Assembly: GCF_902167145.1 (NCBI RefSeq)
Contig: NC_050101.1
Span: forward strand, 131,656,990 to 131,720,989
From: Zea mays
Taxonomy: Eukaryota; Streptophyta; Magnoliopsida; Poales; Poaceae
Length of the DNA stretch: 64,000 bases
Reading direction: 5' to 3'
The notes beneath the pieces were generated by a model. It was not told the origin of the DNA. It searched no databases and saw only the letters and a list, made by a program, of their open reading frames with translations. This document shows, piece by piece, positions 46,313 through 58,165 of the stretch (positions are counted from its first letter, which is position 1; every line of letters begins with the position of its first letter). The translations under genes and the position numbers were made by a program.

Positions 46313-49300
46313 CTAGGAGCTGTCCATCATGCTATCACTCCCAGACGAGTTTACCACGCCGAAATTGTTGCTATCTGGAAGTTTCGCATCACTATCACTA
46401 GTTCTTTCGGCTCCGAATATGAAATTACTAGGGAAGCTGTTCGGGGTAACGCGCTCAAAGATAGATGCTGGAGCCTGCTGATTAAAGGTAGGCGCTTGGA
46501 TGTCGCCTGGTGGTTTTGGAAAACCAAATCCAAGAGAAGGGAGCGAATCCACTGGAGCAAAAGGTTGAGCTGGTATGCTGCCATCATTAGAACCAAAAAG
46601 CTTCTTTTCATACTCAATCAGCTGCTGCTGTGCTGCTGCAGAAAGCAAGTTCATCACTAATGTTAGCACTTGGTAAATGCACTATTATTTGTGTGGCTAG
46701 AAGGTCCAAATTTAAGTGTGAGAACTTGTATTACCTAAACTACTGAGGTCATTTCAGGTAGAAATTCAACTCATTAGTTGTTGCCTCTCCATGATTTCAG
46801 TAGCTAGCGGACTCAAGAAGTCCTAAGGACTACTTGCTATACATTAATAATAAACTAAACATGAACTAATTTCACCTTACTTTGCGCTTACCATGATAAG
46901 TTTTATGCTATTTATTACTGTGGCACCATAATTGACATTTTGGATCAGGGCTGGGTTCCTCATATCAGTTTTTCCCCAAACACCCACATGTCACTTGTCA
47001 CCCAGTGCAAAAACAGAATTAACATGAGATCAAGTCACTACAATAAATTATGTGTTGCAACAAATGATGATGCATCATTTCACTTTGATATGCATACTTG
47101 TGTGCACGTTGAGTAGCCCAATCTTATTGTGTAATTCACACGCTCGTGTAGCTAAGCATAACAATTTTTGCAATAAGAGCCTACTTGAGCATCAATCTTC
47201 CTATTTTTCTTCAAGGGTATCTGAGAACAAAAATGACAGAAAAGGTATGCACAATTCATGAAGTTACCATCAGACAGTTGCACTTGTGGTCTCCGCTCTT
47301 TCACCCACTGAAAAGATTGTGCCAATCTCCAACCTCTCGACTTCATCAAGAAGGCTATTACAAAAGCTGCCGATCTGATATAGTGTCGCGATAACATTAG
47401 TCAAATCAGTGCAGAAATAAGAAAGATTATAGCTCCCCCAGATGAAAAAATATACATATGTACCATACACACCTACTTTTCCCAGACATGCAATGGACTA
47501 GGACTCGTGCTTTCTCCCTCTCACATTGCTCTGAAGTTCAAAGGAGCATTTAATTAGGAGAACTTACCAGGGAAATGGTTAACTTACAATCAACAGGTAC
47601 ACAGAAGAAGAAAATAGTGTGCATACCTAGAAACTGGTTTGCATCATCAAACTGCAGAGTCTTGTCCTCTTGAAGGCAGTGATAAGTGAATGAATTCCGG
47701 TAAAGGTTTTGGCACAAAGGTACAGTCTGCAATTAAAGGGACATCAATGCCATTTCACATTCAGACAAGAACAAGCATGATGTAAAGTTTCATATGAAAT
47801 GTCTGACAATAAGGCATCAGTAAACTCTGATATTGGTAATGTAGGAAGCTCAAGTTGTTGAGGACGTGGATGTACACGGTATGCCCAGAGCCCCAGACCA
47901 ACAAGGCTAATTCAGTAATTCCTCTTCAAGGCAAATTCGGGAGCCTATTTTCTTCTTAATATAAGGCAACCTACTTCCTTCCAGATTGGTCTATTGACAC
48001 ATTGGTTATCTGTTTACTGTGTGCCCAGTTATCACTATAACTTGCAACAGCGAGCTCCTGCCAGCAGATCGCTTCCTTCCAAATATACCTTTTGGCTCTA
48101 GGCGCACCGAGCATGTAATGTTGAGTAGAGATACGTTGTGAAAATATTAGACAGAAACCACCAGGCAGAATCATGAAAATCCCTTAAAAGTCTAAAACAT
48201 ACTTAGAAGTTCTCAAATATTCAAAAATTGGCATATCCATAGTGGCATCCTAACTTCTGTGACATGCCGCATCTATGGATGCACTCTGGATGTGCCAAGT
48301 TTTGTTTTATTTTTTAACTTGCTAGTAGTATGTTCTTTAAGGATTTGTAACAATTCCACTGAATACTTTCCAGGTACTTCAGAGTAACTGACCATCAGAA
48401 CCATCAATTGGTGAATGGTAATCAAGTATGATCAATGGAATAAATTACGTCACGTCAAAGTTTAAATTTGGCACATCCATAGTGTAGCCATAGACGGAAC
48501 ATGTTGCAAAAGTTGGGATGCAAACTTGTTTTGGAAAAATCGGATAATGACAGATTTCAGGTGCATATGCACTAGGAATTTTGTCCTCTATTTTTTTCAA
48601 ACGACGCAGGAGAGCTGTGTATCATTTCATTAAGAAGAAGAAATAAATAAACCTCGAGAGAAAAATAGAAATGAGGATCACCTTTCTCTCAGGTACAACC
48701 CAACCAACAACAATGGTGAAGATTCACCCCCTAATCAGACCACCACAACTTGGGAGGGTAGGTAGAGCTCCTGGAGCCCAACAGCCCCGGACCTACACCA
48801 AAGTTGTCCCTCAGAAACTATAGCGAACAACACAGCCCGCACATCTGGGTGAACTCCCTCAAAAACACACGCATACCTATGCTTCCAAAGCTCCAAAGAT
48901 ACAAAAATGACCAAAGAATTGAAGCCCTTGCGCGAATCCTTAGAAAAGAGCTTGAGAAGACTGGCTCCACCAAGAGTTGAGCTTACTAGAGGTGTCTGGG
49001 GGAGAGACAGCGTCAAGGTTAGTCTTCTGGAACACCCGATACCAAACGTCCCCAGCCACCAGCATTGCATGAGGATATGTTGTATTGACTCATCAGCTTG
49101 GTCGCAGAGGGGCAGATAGGCTGGTGAATCCACGCTTTGCCAATCGATCAGAGGTCCAACAACGATTAAGGATGGCAAGCCATATAAAGAATTTGCAATT
49201 AGAAGGTACCCAGCTTCTCCAAATCCTTTTCCAAGGAGAGAACTTGACTGTCCCTACAAACAGGGCATCATAAGCAGACTTGCTGCTGTAGCAGCCAGAG

Positions 49301-52300
49301 GGGTTTAGTTTCCAATGGTGTTCATCAGGGACATCAGCCCGTAGCTCTAGTCCATCCACCAAATCCCAGATGGCTAAATATTCCACCAGTACCTGCACCA
49401 TTAAGGCTCCTCTTATATCAGCAACCCAACTCCTGTTAGTAAGTGCCTGGCCCACTGTATGCATCTTAACTGCTCTTTTGGGAACCAGCCTAAACAGATT
49501 GGGCACCCATTCAGCTAAAGTCTTGACGAGTAGCCAGCAGTCCGTCCAGAATTTTGTATCAGACCCATTTCCCACAGAGGTAACTACCGCCATGTCAAAC
49601 AGAGCACGAGCCTTAGCAGGAACTTGGATGGGCAAATAGGAAACTAGAGTTGTGGCGGGAAACTCTAGGATCCAAATGTTTTAGACTCGGTAGAACTAAA
49701 ACAGAATTTATGAGATATGATTTCGGCACTACACATGAGGAAGGAGATGTTAGTTTGGAAGGTCAGTAGTGCCTAGAAAGGACAACTTTAGGTATTTAGG
49801 ATCAATGCTACAGAGTGTTATGATCGGCCTCCAGTATCAGAGGCGCCGGAATCAGAAGGCTTAAGGCCCAAGTTATCATTAGCTAAGAGATAGCTATTGT
49901 TATTAGATAAGAGTTTGTTACTGCCATTAGATAAGGGATAGCTATCTAGATGAGAGTTAGTTACCGTCATTAGATAAGAATAAATGAAGAGTCAGATAAG
50001 GTGAGATGAGAGATTACAGATACTCTGTAAACACTCTTGATGAAGTGGTAAGCAAAAGCAAACCATCGCTGATGGCTTCCCTCTGGGAGGTAGGAGCTTA
50101 GCCACCCTCCTGTTTTTCCTCTTTCAGATCACGATCACGGCACGCAAGCGCCCGTCGCAATCTGCCAGCAACCAGCTGCCACCACCACACCCATATTCCC
50201 TATGTCAGGTCTCTGATACAACAAGAAACCCTATCAAGGCGATCACCTCTTGGCCGGCACTGTGCTCTACCCGTGGCCTCCGCGACTTCCTAGGCCTCGC
50301 GGGCTACTACCGAAAATGCATCCGGGATTTCAGCGTCATCGCGGCTCCTACGATATGACGCGCTCTCCTAGGCGACGATGCCACAGTGTCCTTCCAGGCA
50401 CTCAAGGGCACCCTGACAACCAGGCCAGTACTGCAACTACCAAACTTTGACAAACCCTTCATGGTCAATTGTGACACCTCAAGTGTGGGGTTCGACGCAA
50501 TACACCACAAGGGTGCAGGACCCCTCGCGTTATCCAGTGTTTAGTGGGATCCTAAGGCACAGTAGTAATGAGAAGAGAGGAAGAGGAAGATCGAAATTGA
50601 TATGGGAAGAAGTAGTAAAAAGGAGATTTGAAAGGATGGGATATACCCAAAGATTTAGCTTGAATAGAAGTGCATGGAAAACAGTTATCCATGTCCCTGA
50701 ACCATGATTTATGGGTTATATTGGGTTTTTTAACTCTACCCTACCCCAAATTGTTTGGGATAAAAAGGTTCTATTGGTTTTTTAACTCTAGCCTACCCCA
50801 ACTTGCTTGGGATAAAAGGTATTATTGTTGCTGTTGTTGTAAGGTAAATAAGATATTATATGTATGTTTATAAAACGTCTTGATAACGCCTAGGATCGCC
50901 TAAGCTCTAGGCAGTAATCGCCTAGAAGCCACCTAGCACCTAATGTAACCATGATTTGTGATGGTATAAATATGCAAATAGTGAAATGGACTTGAGAATT
51001 TAAAGTGCAACATTACTGAAGTAGACGAAATGGATGCATAGCAGATTAGCAGTATAACACCTGCTTAGGTTTCCTGCTACCAAAGCTTGATAGCAATCGA
51101 AGTCACCAAAGAATGAAAGGACCATTAATCTAGGCAACATCTGAATGTGGGAAGATAATTAAGGTTTCATTATCTATGTTGTGGTTATCAGCTCCATATT
51201 GTAACTATTAAAAATGTGTTAACCTCCATCAATAAAGCACAGTAGATGCTCTACTAGGAGCAGTCAATTGGTCATCCAATGTAACTTCCACTATGTATTG
51301 GCTTCTATTAATTATGGTCATCTCGATCTTTTATATGGCTGAATGCCAATTCTTCAAACAGCATGCGCAGACAATGCAAGTATGGAAGTGATTCAGAGGC
51401 ATCACTGCCACACCAATATGTCAATACTTGAATGTTCCCTGAGGAACATGTAAAAAAGAAGAATGGAACAGTTTCCCAAGGACAATGTTAGTTCCATAGA
51501 TGCTTGAAAAGATCCAATGCAAAGACTCGCGACCTCAAGCAACACAAGATGTACCGAGTCATCCAGGCATCCATCCAAAAAATAAAAGTTTCTGATGCTT
51601 GCATTTCAATTCAATATTTTGCCACTCATAACATCAGCCTTAGTAACACAAAAATGCAGCCCATACTATCACTATAACTATGTTTGCTATTTTCCAATAG
51701 AATCATTTTCTGCTCATGCCATCCACCATCTTTGCCTCACCCAATCGTACCATGAAATCCATCTATGACATTTTATCTCCATATCCCTAACCCACTGGAA
51801 CATTCAGATGGCAACTTAGTAGTTAACATAGCCGAACTAAGCTTCGGTCCATTCACAAGAAACGAGGTAACCTTCCATTTATGCGCATACATACTAATTA
51901 ACCCCTTTCATTGATATGCTTACCAAAGCAAGCAACGAACAAGACTGAGCTTTTAATTCAACTCAGCCTCAAACCCTAGCACTAATCAATCCTCACTGGG
52001 TAAGCACGAGTGCATTAGAAAAAGAGAGAGAGAGAAAACTAATCAGATAGAAAAGGAACGGAAAAGGTTCTACGCATTAGACTCCCTTTCTTTCCGGGGT
52101 TTGTATTATGCAACACCTCTGACCATATTGCACTGTGTATCACTGAGAAATGCTTCTACCCATCCATGCACGTAATGATAAGTGCGGATGTAAATAAGCA
52201 TACATTGAGGATGTGCGAGACGCCGATGGTCTTGAGGAGCTCCGAGCGGGAGGCGTTGTCGTAGCTGCCGAGGAAGAGGAACTCCTTGAGGATCTCGGAC

Positions 52301-52443
52301 GGGAACGCCGAGTCTTGCTGCCTGGCCCCTACTGGTGACGCTGCAGGTGGGCGGTGACCGCAGACGCCGCACACCTCCCCCTCCTCGTACTTGTGGTAGT
52401 GCCCGCAGATCCCGCACGGGTTCTCTCGCTCACGCTTCCTCAT
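46313..52443 (-). CDS. IBR5: IBR5-type dual-specificity phosphatase, five exons
   Basis: Exons are 52443-52204, 47726-47627, 47530-47473, 47374-47268 and 46635-46313. All introns are GT-AG with compatible phases (0, 1, 2, 1), encoding 275 residues. The N-terminus has a zinc-ribbon-like pair of CGxCGH motifs (residues 10-30), then the dual-specificity phosphatase fold (about 47-190) with the signature HCMSGKSR (Cys127, Arg133), and a Ser/Pro-rich tail. Length, start (MRKRERENPCG) and motifs match Arabidopsis IBR5 (257 residues), which dephosphorylates a MAP kinase and modulates auxin and abscisic acid responses; the maize role is inferred by orthology. Intron 1 is 4.48 kb because transposon fragments fill it. 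Intron 4 is 632 bp. Confidence 0.93.
48587..49640 (-). mobile_element. LINE fragment, 3' end of ORF2
   Basis: On the minus strand it encodes the end of an L1-type RT protein: ...FIWLAILNRCWTSDRLAKRG and LPLCDQADESIQHILMQC, the RT-associated zinc-binding domain (zf-RVT). A frameshift near 49120 separates the two frames. The 3' flank includes AATGAAATGATACACAGC and an A-rich end (48590-48597). It is 5'-truncated near 49640, as usual for LINEs. Confidence 0.8.
49648..49816 (+). mobile_element. Second LINE fragment, RT C-terminal part
   Basis: Plus-strand sequence encodes THEEGDVSLEGQ, then after a stop and shift a FRYLGSMLQ-like motif. This is the conserved region shortly before the end of ORF2 in grass LINEs. 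It is interrupted by the insertion at 49817-50535 and resumes at about 50540. Confidence 0.6.
49817..50535 (+). mobile_element. Gypsy fragment (LTR-like piece and RT/RNase H) in the LINE
   Basis: An LTR-like stretch (about 49817-50225) is followed by coding remains: LRDFLGLAGYYRKCIRDFSVIAAP and, after a stop and shift, VLQLPNFDKPFMVNCDTSSVGF. These are the end of gypsy RT and the start of RNase H. Everything between LTR and RT is missing, so it is internally deleted. Confidence 0.6.
50540..50850 (+). mobile_element. LINE 3' end with tail duplication
   Basis: Encodes GRGRSKLIWEEVVKRRFER and NRSAWKTVIHVPEP, the C-terminal signature of grass LINE ORF2. It then has two tandem 52-bp copies of the 3' end (TTTTTTAACTCTA...CTTGGGATAAAA) and a (TTG)n-like tail near 50830. 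It continues the fragment at 49648-49816. Confidence 0.7.
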
Positions 52444-52751
52444 CTCTCTCCGCCGCCTTCGATCGAATCGGGACCTCGCCCGGAGGAGTAAATGGAGGGA
52501 AGATCGACCGAGGTGGTACCTTCTCCTTTTCCTGGATAGGGAGGGGGAAAGGAGAGATTTTTTTAATGGAGTTGAGACGGATCGGATCGGCTGGGGCGAG
52601 CGTCCCCAGGTTGGGGCGAGCGCTCAAGGGGACGGCGGTGGAGTGACGACGGGAGGTGGGAAAGTGACACACGCCGTTCCGAGTTTCCGACCGCACACGC
52701 AAGAGGCGGGTCCAAGCACGCAGTCCGTAGAGAAACATGAATCGTTATTCG
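52444..52751 (-). promoter_or_regulatory. 5' leader and promoter region of IBR5
   Basis: GC-rich leader directly before the ATG. No clear TATA box is visible, as is common for housekeeping-like plant genes. A MITE lies 312 bp upstream of the ATG and may limit the promoter. Confidence 0.45.
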
Positions 52752-53035
52752 TTAGGGCATGTACAACCCAGATACTGCTGCACGGTACTCCAAGTACAAG
52801 ATACAACTAAAACACAACATAATACAGTGGTCATGTCTAAAACATGTGTCTTACGATATTTATTGTACCAATCAGAGTATTCAATAAATTAAAGTGACCA
52901 ATCAGATAGTCTCCTATCTCGAACATAGAGCTAAGACACTGTGTCTTCGTCAAGATACGTGTCTTGAGTTTTTTTACATTTACCCCTAGACACACTGTAA
53001 GACACAACTTAAAACACCCACTGTACATGCCCTTA
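52752..53035. mobile_element. Tourist-like MITE with TTA duplication
   Basis: The 278-bp element at 52755-53032 has inverted ends GGGCATGTACA (about 11 bp, then imperfect: the right end reads CACTGTACATGCCC) and is flanked by TTA on both sides (52752-52754; 53033-53035). TTA duplication and GGGC termini fit PIF/Harbinger-derived Tourist elements. Confidence 0.85.
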
Positions 53036-53043
53036 GACGCTTA

Positions 53044-53393
53044 CGCTGACTCCAACTGATGTCATACAAATCGAGCAGTCATTTAAGCATTTGGCTAGCG
53101 TTTCTGGTTTACCTGTTCAGCTATATGACACATGTTTTCAACAGCATAGGCAAAAAGTCAGGGGTAATATAATCCAACAAATGAAGAAGATGGTGGGGTT
53201 AATTCTCAGACACAAAAAAAGAAAATGTCTGTCAGCCACAGTACAAGCTAATATAGCTTTCCTCTCTCTTTTCATTCTTTTCGCCTGGCTCATTTGACTG
53301 CCCTGTTGGAAGGTGTTTTGTATTGCTACAGTAGCTTGTGGGCAGCTATTTTAGCTTTGCCTGTCCATTTAGCTGCTCTGTTGGAGTGAGTCT
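53044..53393. mobile_element. Possible second MITE
   Basis: Left GACTCCAACTGA and right GTTGGAGTGAGTC are inverted. Both contain CTCCAAC or its complement. The duplication is uncertain. Confidence 0.3.
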
Positions 53394-53613
53394 TACTCCT
53401 CATCCATGTTCGTATACATGTTCCCTTCGAATTAAATCCAGTTATTCAGACTGCTGCAGCGATAACATATAGATACAAAATACTGTACAATCAAGATTAA
53501 AACAAAATGTACATGTTATATATTTAAAATCCACTCTAAAAACAATATATAACATAATGTTTTGAATAAACCATGAATAAACTACTAGACACGGTCTTAG
53601 CAAAGACGGCTAG

Positions 53614-53733
53614 ATTTCGGATTTCGACGGCCATGGGTCGTCGACGAGGAATTGGCGTTGGAATTCGAGCGGGGTTTCGGATTTCGACAGCCATGGGCCG
53701 TCGACGAGAAATTGGCGTTGGAATTCGAACGGA
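53614..53733 (+). repeat. 60-bp tandem duplication
   Basis: Two units with TTTCGGATTTCGAC and GCCATGGG...CGTCGACGAG; the second starts 60 bp after the first, with a few substitutions. Confidence 0.85.
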
Positions 53734-53741
53734 TTTCGACG

Positions 53742-53866
53742 ATCGTTCTTGCTACTAGCCGAAGCATCATGTTTGGATGTCAGTATTCAGGGCCAAAATT
53801 TGGAATCGTTCTTGCTACTAGCCGAAGCATCATGTTTGGATGTTAGTATTCAGGGCCAAAATTTGG
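53742..53866 (+). repeat. 63-bp tandem duplication
   Basis: Two nearly identical units (ATCGTTCTTGCTACTAGCCG...) with a 63-bp period lie directly after the 60-bp duplication. Together they form a composite tandem block with no known function. Confidence 0.85.
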
Positions 53867-54656
53867 AATTGGAAATGGCAGACCCAAATCCAACGTTTAG
53901 TTGGTCACAGAATTTGTTGTTCAGAAACTACGAGCAAGCGTTGTGACGATTCCGAGTCAAGACCCTCAGTATTCATTGGAAACCTTATGCCTCCCAAACA
54001 CTAGCATTGGATTTAGGCCTCATTTCAAGTCCCATATTGTTTTGATATACTGGACACATTTCAATTCCATGGCCTTAAATATTAACATTCAAACAGATCA
54101 GATTTAAAAAATATAATTTTTTTAAATTTAAAAATAAAAAATGTTAAAAGTCTAATAAAAACTAGAGGGCTATAAAAGTTGTAAAAAAATTATTGTCCAA
54201 AAAAATATGTTTTTGTGCCAAAAACAAAAAAGGTTCTAGACTAAACTGAATGTCCATTTGCATCTCCTTCCTCACCTCCGTCAACCTGCTCATTCTCTCC
54301 ATGCCGGCACTCCCTCACCCAGTCATCCTCTTTGCTCAGCTCTCACCCAGGCGAAGGCAGCGACTCTTTTCGACCTGTAGTCGAGATTCGATCAACGCAA
54401 TCGGGTTTTGCGCGAGAAAACAACGGTTCTTGCTCGATCTACAGGCTCCCGACGTTGATATGTGCAGGGAGTGCAGCGAGAAGAAGCGAGATCTGATCAG
54501 TCAACCGCGTCGACGAGAAGGACGTGTTTCTCGGCGGTAAGTGCGAGGAAGGTGAAGCAGGTGCTATCAGAGCAGGTGTGTTATTTTCCCGCCAACATCG
54601 GGAACCATGTGTTTGCCGACAGTAACTAACGTCTTACATTTGGAATCCGGCTCTAT
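53867..54656. other. Intergenic, no gene supported
   Basis: AT-rich with degraded repeat-like pieces. A 96-codon frame at 54250-54540 has no recognisable domain. Confidence 0.4.
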
Positions 54657-55765
54657 TGTAATACCCAAATTGTAAGGAAAAATAAAAGGAGAAATTATTT
54701 TCTTTTATATGTGTATCTCTATTTATCATCATATGTGAAAACCTCACTTAAATAAATAAACAATTAACAAAAGACACCTAAATAACCTATGCATCATATT
54801 GGATTTATTTGTTTGTGCATTTAATACCAGCAATATTAATAAAAATATATTGTTACCCCAATTTGAATTTAACCTAAGTTACAATTTAGGAATTTGAAAA
54901 ATAACATAGAAAAGGAAAAGAAAGAGAAAGAATATAGAATTTATAGAAAAAATATATAAAAGATATATCTTCAAAGTCAGTACTTTAATGGCACAATATA
55001 AACCTGAGGATAAGTTTGCCACAAGAATGGAATTTAAATTTGAAAGGGAAGTTTGAATTTGGGAAGGAAGAAAAGAAGATGGAAAATAAAAAGAAAAAGG
55101 TTTAAAGTTAAATGTGCCGGCAGTTATCCTATTCGACCCACCTCCCCTTTACTCCGCGCAACCCGACTAAACCATCGACGCCGACGCGTGGGACCCACCA
55201 GGCGGTCTCTCGCTTGTGCTCGTGCTCGACGTCTCACTGGTTCGCGGGACCGCGGGACCTGGCCACTTCCTTGCATACGCTGCCACCCTGCCAGGTGGGG
55301 CCCTTCTGCCATCCACTGCGGTTGGTTCTTCCTCAACAGCTTGCGCGAAATTGGTGGGAGATCCACGGAGTTGGATTGGGGCGTGGCATTGGGGATAAAA
55401 GCCGCCATGCGTCTACCTCGCCCTCATTCCCTCAATCGCGCACCCACATCTGCCACCACTTGCCCTCGTCGTATATCGTACGGCGCCGCCGAGAACAAAC
55501 GAGGTGCACGCCACTGGGATTGGAATCGGAATTTGTCGCAGTCAGTCACCCCTCTGCCTTTCCTTGCCGGTAAGTCTCTTTCGCAAGCTCCGGCATCTCC
55601 TTTAGATGGTAGTTGTCCATGTGGCACCTAAAATAGACTCGCTGGGTCTCCAGAATTGCTCACCGGAACTCCGCGGCAACCGCGCGCTGTGGTCGTCATT
55701 ACTTCGTCCACCGCTGTCATGTAGCTGTTACCCATAGTAATCACCATACCCCGTTGATTATATTT
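54657..55765 (+). mobile_element. Partial LTR-like sequence interrupted by element D
   Basis: The sequence starts TGTAATACCCAAATTG, is AT-rich and then, from about 55110, becomes GC-rich with a TATA-like GGGGATAAAAGCC (55391-55403) and leader-like downstream sequence, as seen in gypsy LTRs. It is cut by the 3' LTR of D at 55766, so the other end is outside the window. Confidence 0.5.
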
Positions 55766-56030
55766 GTCGGCGTTTCGACCCCGGGGGGTCCCTGGACCGA
55801 CGAGTAAATTGTCGCCGCGTGTCCCAGCCCAGATGGGTCGGCGCGAGACGGAGCACGAAGGGGGAAGAGACAGGCAAAGGGGAATCCCGCGGCCTCCGTG
55901 TTGCCCTGCGCCCAGGTCGGGTGCGCTTGCAGTAGGGGGGTTACAAGCGTCCGCGAGGGGGAGAGAGAGAGAGAGACTGTCCGTCAGTCCGTTCTCCCGC
56001 GCGGCCAACCTTCTCGTACGAGAGCCCTGG

Positions 56031-56045
56031 ACCTTCCTTTTATAG
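56031..56045 (-). promoter_or_regulatory. TATA box of LTR D
   Basis: On the minus strand ACTATAAAAGGAAGG. It aligns with the box at 21377-21387. Confidence 0.65.
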
Positions 56046-56399
56046 TCGTAAGGAGAGGGCCCAGGTGTACAATGGGGGATGTAGCAGTGTGCTAACGTGT
56101 CTAGCAGAGAGGAGCTAGAGCCCTAAGTACACGCCATCGTGGCAGCTGGAGAGGGTTTGGCGCCCTATTCATGTGATGTCGTGGCCGTCGGAGGAGCGCT
56201 TGGGCCCTGTGGAAGGACAACTGTCGGGGCTGTCGGATCCTTGCTGACGGCTCCTTCCTTCCGTAAGGGGCTGAGAGACACCGTCGTCATGGTGCACACG
56301 GGGCGCCATCATTACTAGTTTACCGGGGCGAGCCAGATGGGACGCCGGTCTTGTTCCCCGTAGCCTGAGCTAGCTAGGGGTAGGGTAATGATGGCCTTC

Positions 56400-56710
56400 C
56401 CTGTGACGTGGCGAGTCTGAGCCTGAGGTCGGGCGAGGCGAAGGCTCCTCCGAGGTCGAGGTCGAGTCCGAGCCCTGGGGTCGGGCGAGGCGGAGTTCGT
56501 CTTCCGATGTCGAGGCTGAGTCCGAGCCCTAGGGTCGGGCGAGGCGGAGTCCGAGCCCTGTGGTCGGGCGAGGCGGAGTCCGTCTTCCGAGGTCGAGGCT
56601 GAGTCCGAGCCCTGGGGTCGGGCGAGGCGGAGTCCGTCTTCCGAGGTCGAGGCTGAGTCCGTCTTCCGGGGTCGAGGTTGAGTCTGAGCCCTGGGGTCGG
56701 GCGAGGCGGA
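56400..56710 (-). repeat. Variable tandem repeat inside LTR D
   Basis: Units with GGGTCGGGCGAGGCGGAGTC and CTTCCGAGGTCGAGGCTGAG, of unequal length. It is the counterpart of the array at 20636-20990. Confidence 0.8.
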
Positions 56711-57127
56711 GCTTCCCATGGCGCCCGAGGCTGGACTTAGCTGCTGTCAGCCTCACTCTATCGAGTGGCAAAGCAGTCGGAGCGGCGCAGGCGGCGCTGT
56801 TTTCCTGTCAGGTCGGTTAGTGGAGCGGCGAAGTGACTGTGGTCACTTCGGCTCTGTCGACTGAAGAGCGCGCGTCAGGATAAGGTGTCAGTCGATCCTT
56901 GCATTAAATGCTCCTGCGATACGGTCGGTTGGCGTGGCGATCTGGCCAAGGTTGCTTCTACGCGAAGACTGGGCCTCGGGCGAGCCGAAGGTGTGTCCGT
57001 CGCTTGAGGGGGGCCTCGGGCGAGACGTGAATCCTCCGGGGTCGGCTGCCTTTGCAACTTTGTGCTGATGGGGGTTACCAGCTGAGATTAGGAGTCTTGA
57101 GGGTACCCCTAATTATGGTCCCCGACA

Positions 57128-57142
57128 GTAGCCCCTGAGCCT
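57128..57142 (-). other. Polypurine tract of element D
   Basis: On minus: GAGGCTCAGGGGCTAC, ending in the base before the LTR. Confidence 0.65.
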
Positions 57143-57854
57143 CGAAGGGAGTGTTGATACTCGCTTGGAGGCTTTTGTCGCACTTTTTTGCAAGGGGACC
57201 GACCTTTCTCGGTTGCGTTTTGTTCCGGTGGGTGCGCGCGAGCGCACCCGCCGGGTGTAGCCCCCGAGGCCTCGGAGGAGTGATTTGACTCCTTCGAGGT
57301 CTTAGCGCGTTTTGTGATGCTTCGACCGGTCTGGTTGTTCCCTCATGCGAACTGGTCGTAGCCTGGGTGCATAGTCGAGTTCCAAGTTCTCGGGCTGGTA
57401 TGTTGACGCTGTCAACGGTTTGGCCGGAGCCGGGTTTGCGAGAGCAGCCCCCGAGCCTCCGCACAGAGCGAGAGGACGGTCAAGGACAGACTCGGCTTTT
57501 TTCATACGCCCCTGCGTCGCCTTTTCGCAAGGAGGAGGGGGGAAAGCGCCATGTTGCCCTCGGAGGGCGCCAAACATGGTGTTTCCAGTGAGTTGCTAAC
57601 GGGTGATCCGAGTGGACGCCCGTGCCCTGTTCGATAAGGGTCGGCTAGTGGCCCAGAGGCGCGCTCCAAAAGTACCTGCAGGTGATTTGCCGGACTCGGT
57701 CCCGTTTGATAGGGTCCGAGGGCTCGATGCCTCCCTCTGATGGGATTCCGTTACAAAATCGCTCCCACTGGTCTCGAAAATGTCCTAGGGTACCTCGGGA
57801 GTGTAGCCCGAGCCTTGGTTGTATATCGAACGTACCCAGAGTCATCCCTCGCTC

Positions 57855-58165
57855 TGCGTGCTCTGAGGCGACTGTCGAACCCTTCGGGGGCCAGCCTACG
57901 AACCCCTGATCAGTAGTGAGCGCGGAGCCCGAGTGGCTTGAGGCGGCTGTCGAACCCCTCCGAGGGGCCAGCCTTCGAACCTCTAACCAGTGGTGGGCGC
58001 GGAGCCCGAGTGCTCTGAGGCGGTTGTCGAACCCTTCCGAGGGGCCAGCCTTCGAACCTCTAATCAGTAGGGGGCTCGGAGCCCGAGTGCTCTAAGGCGG
58101 CTGTTGAACCCTTCCGAGGGGCCAGCCTTCGAACCTCTGATCAGTAGGGGGCTCGGGGCCCGCTT
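57855..58165 (-). repeat. About 82-bp tandem repeat, four units (element D)
   Basis: Each unit contains CCGAGGGGCCAGCCTTCGAA and CGGAGCCCGAGTG. The counterpart in C has three units. Confidence 0.85.

Larger units (their letters stand above)
47727..52203. other. Enlarged intron 1 of IBR5
   Basis: This 4477-bp intron contains a LINE fragment (48587-49640, sense with the gene), LINE and gypsy pieces on the opposite strand (49648-50850), and otherwise AT-rich unique-looking sequence at 50880-52203. The other introns of the gene are 96, 98 and 632 bp. Confidence 0.85.
55766..57127 (-). mobile_element. 3' LTR of element D (Huck-like)
   Basis: The 1362-bp LTR has outer termini TGTCGG and CCGACA and matches LTR C along its length. 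The TATA box on minus (ACTATAAAAGGAAGG) is at 56031-56045. The variable repeat at 56400-56710 has fewer or shorter units than in C. On the right, the minus-strand polypurine tract adjoins it. Confidence 0.9.

Noticed and set aside
53044..53393. Claiming a confident MITE
   Set aside because: End similarity is short and the duplication is unclear; kept only as a low-confidence feature.
54250..54540. 96-codon frame as a gene
   Set aside because: No domain, no promoter or splice support, between transposons.
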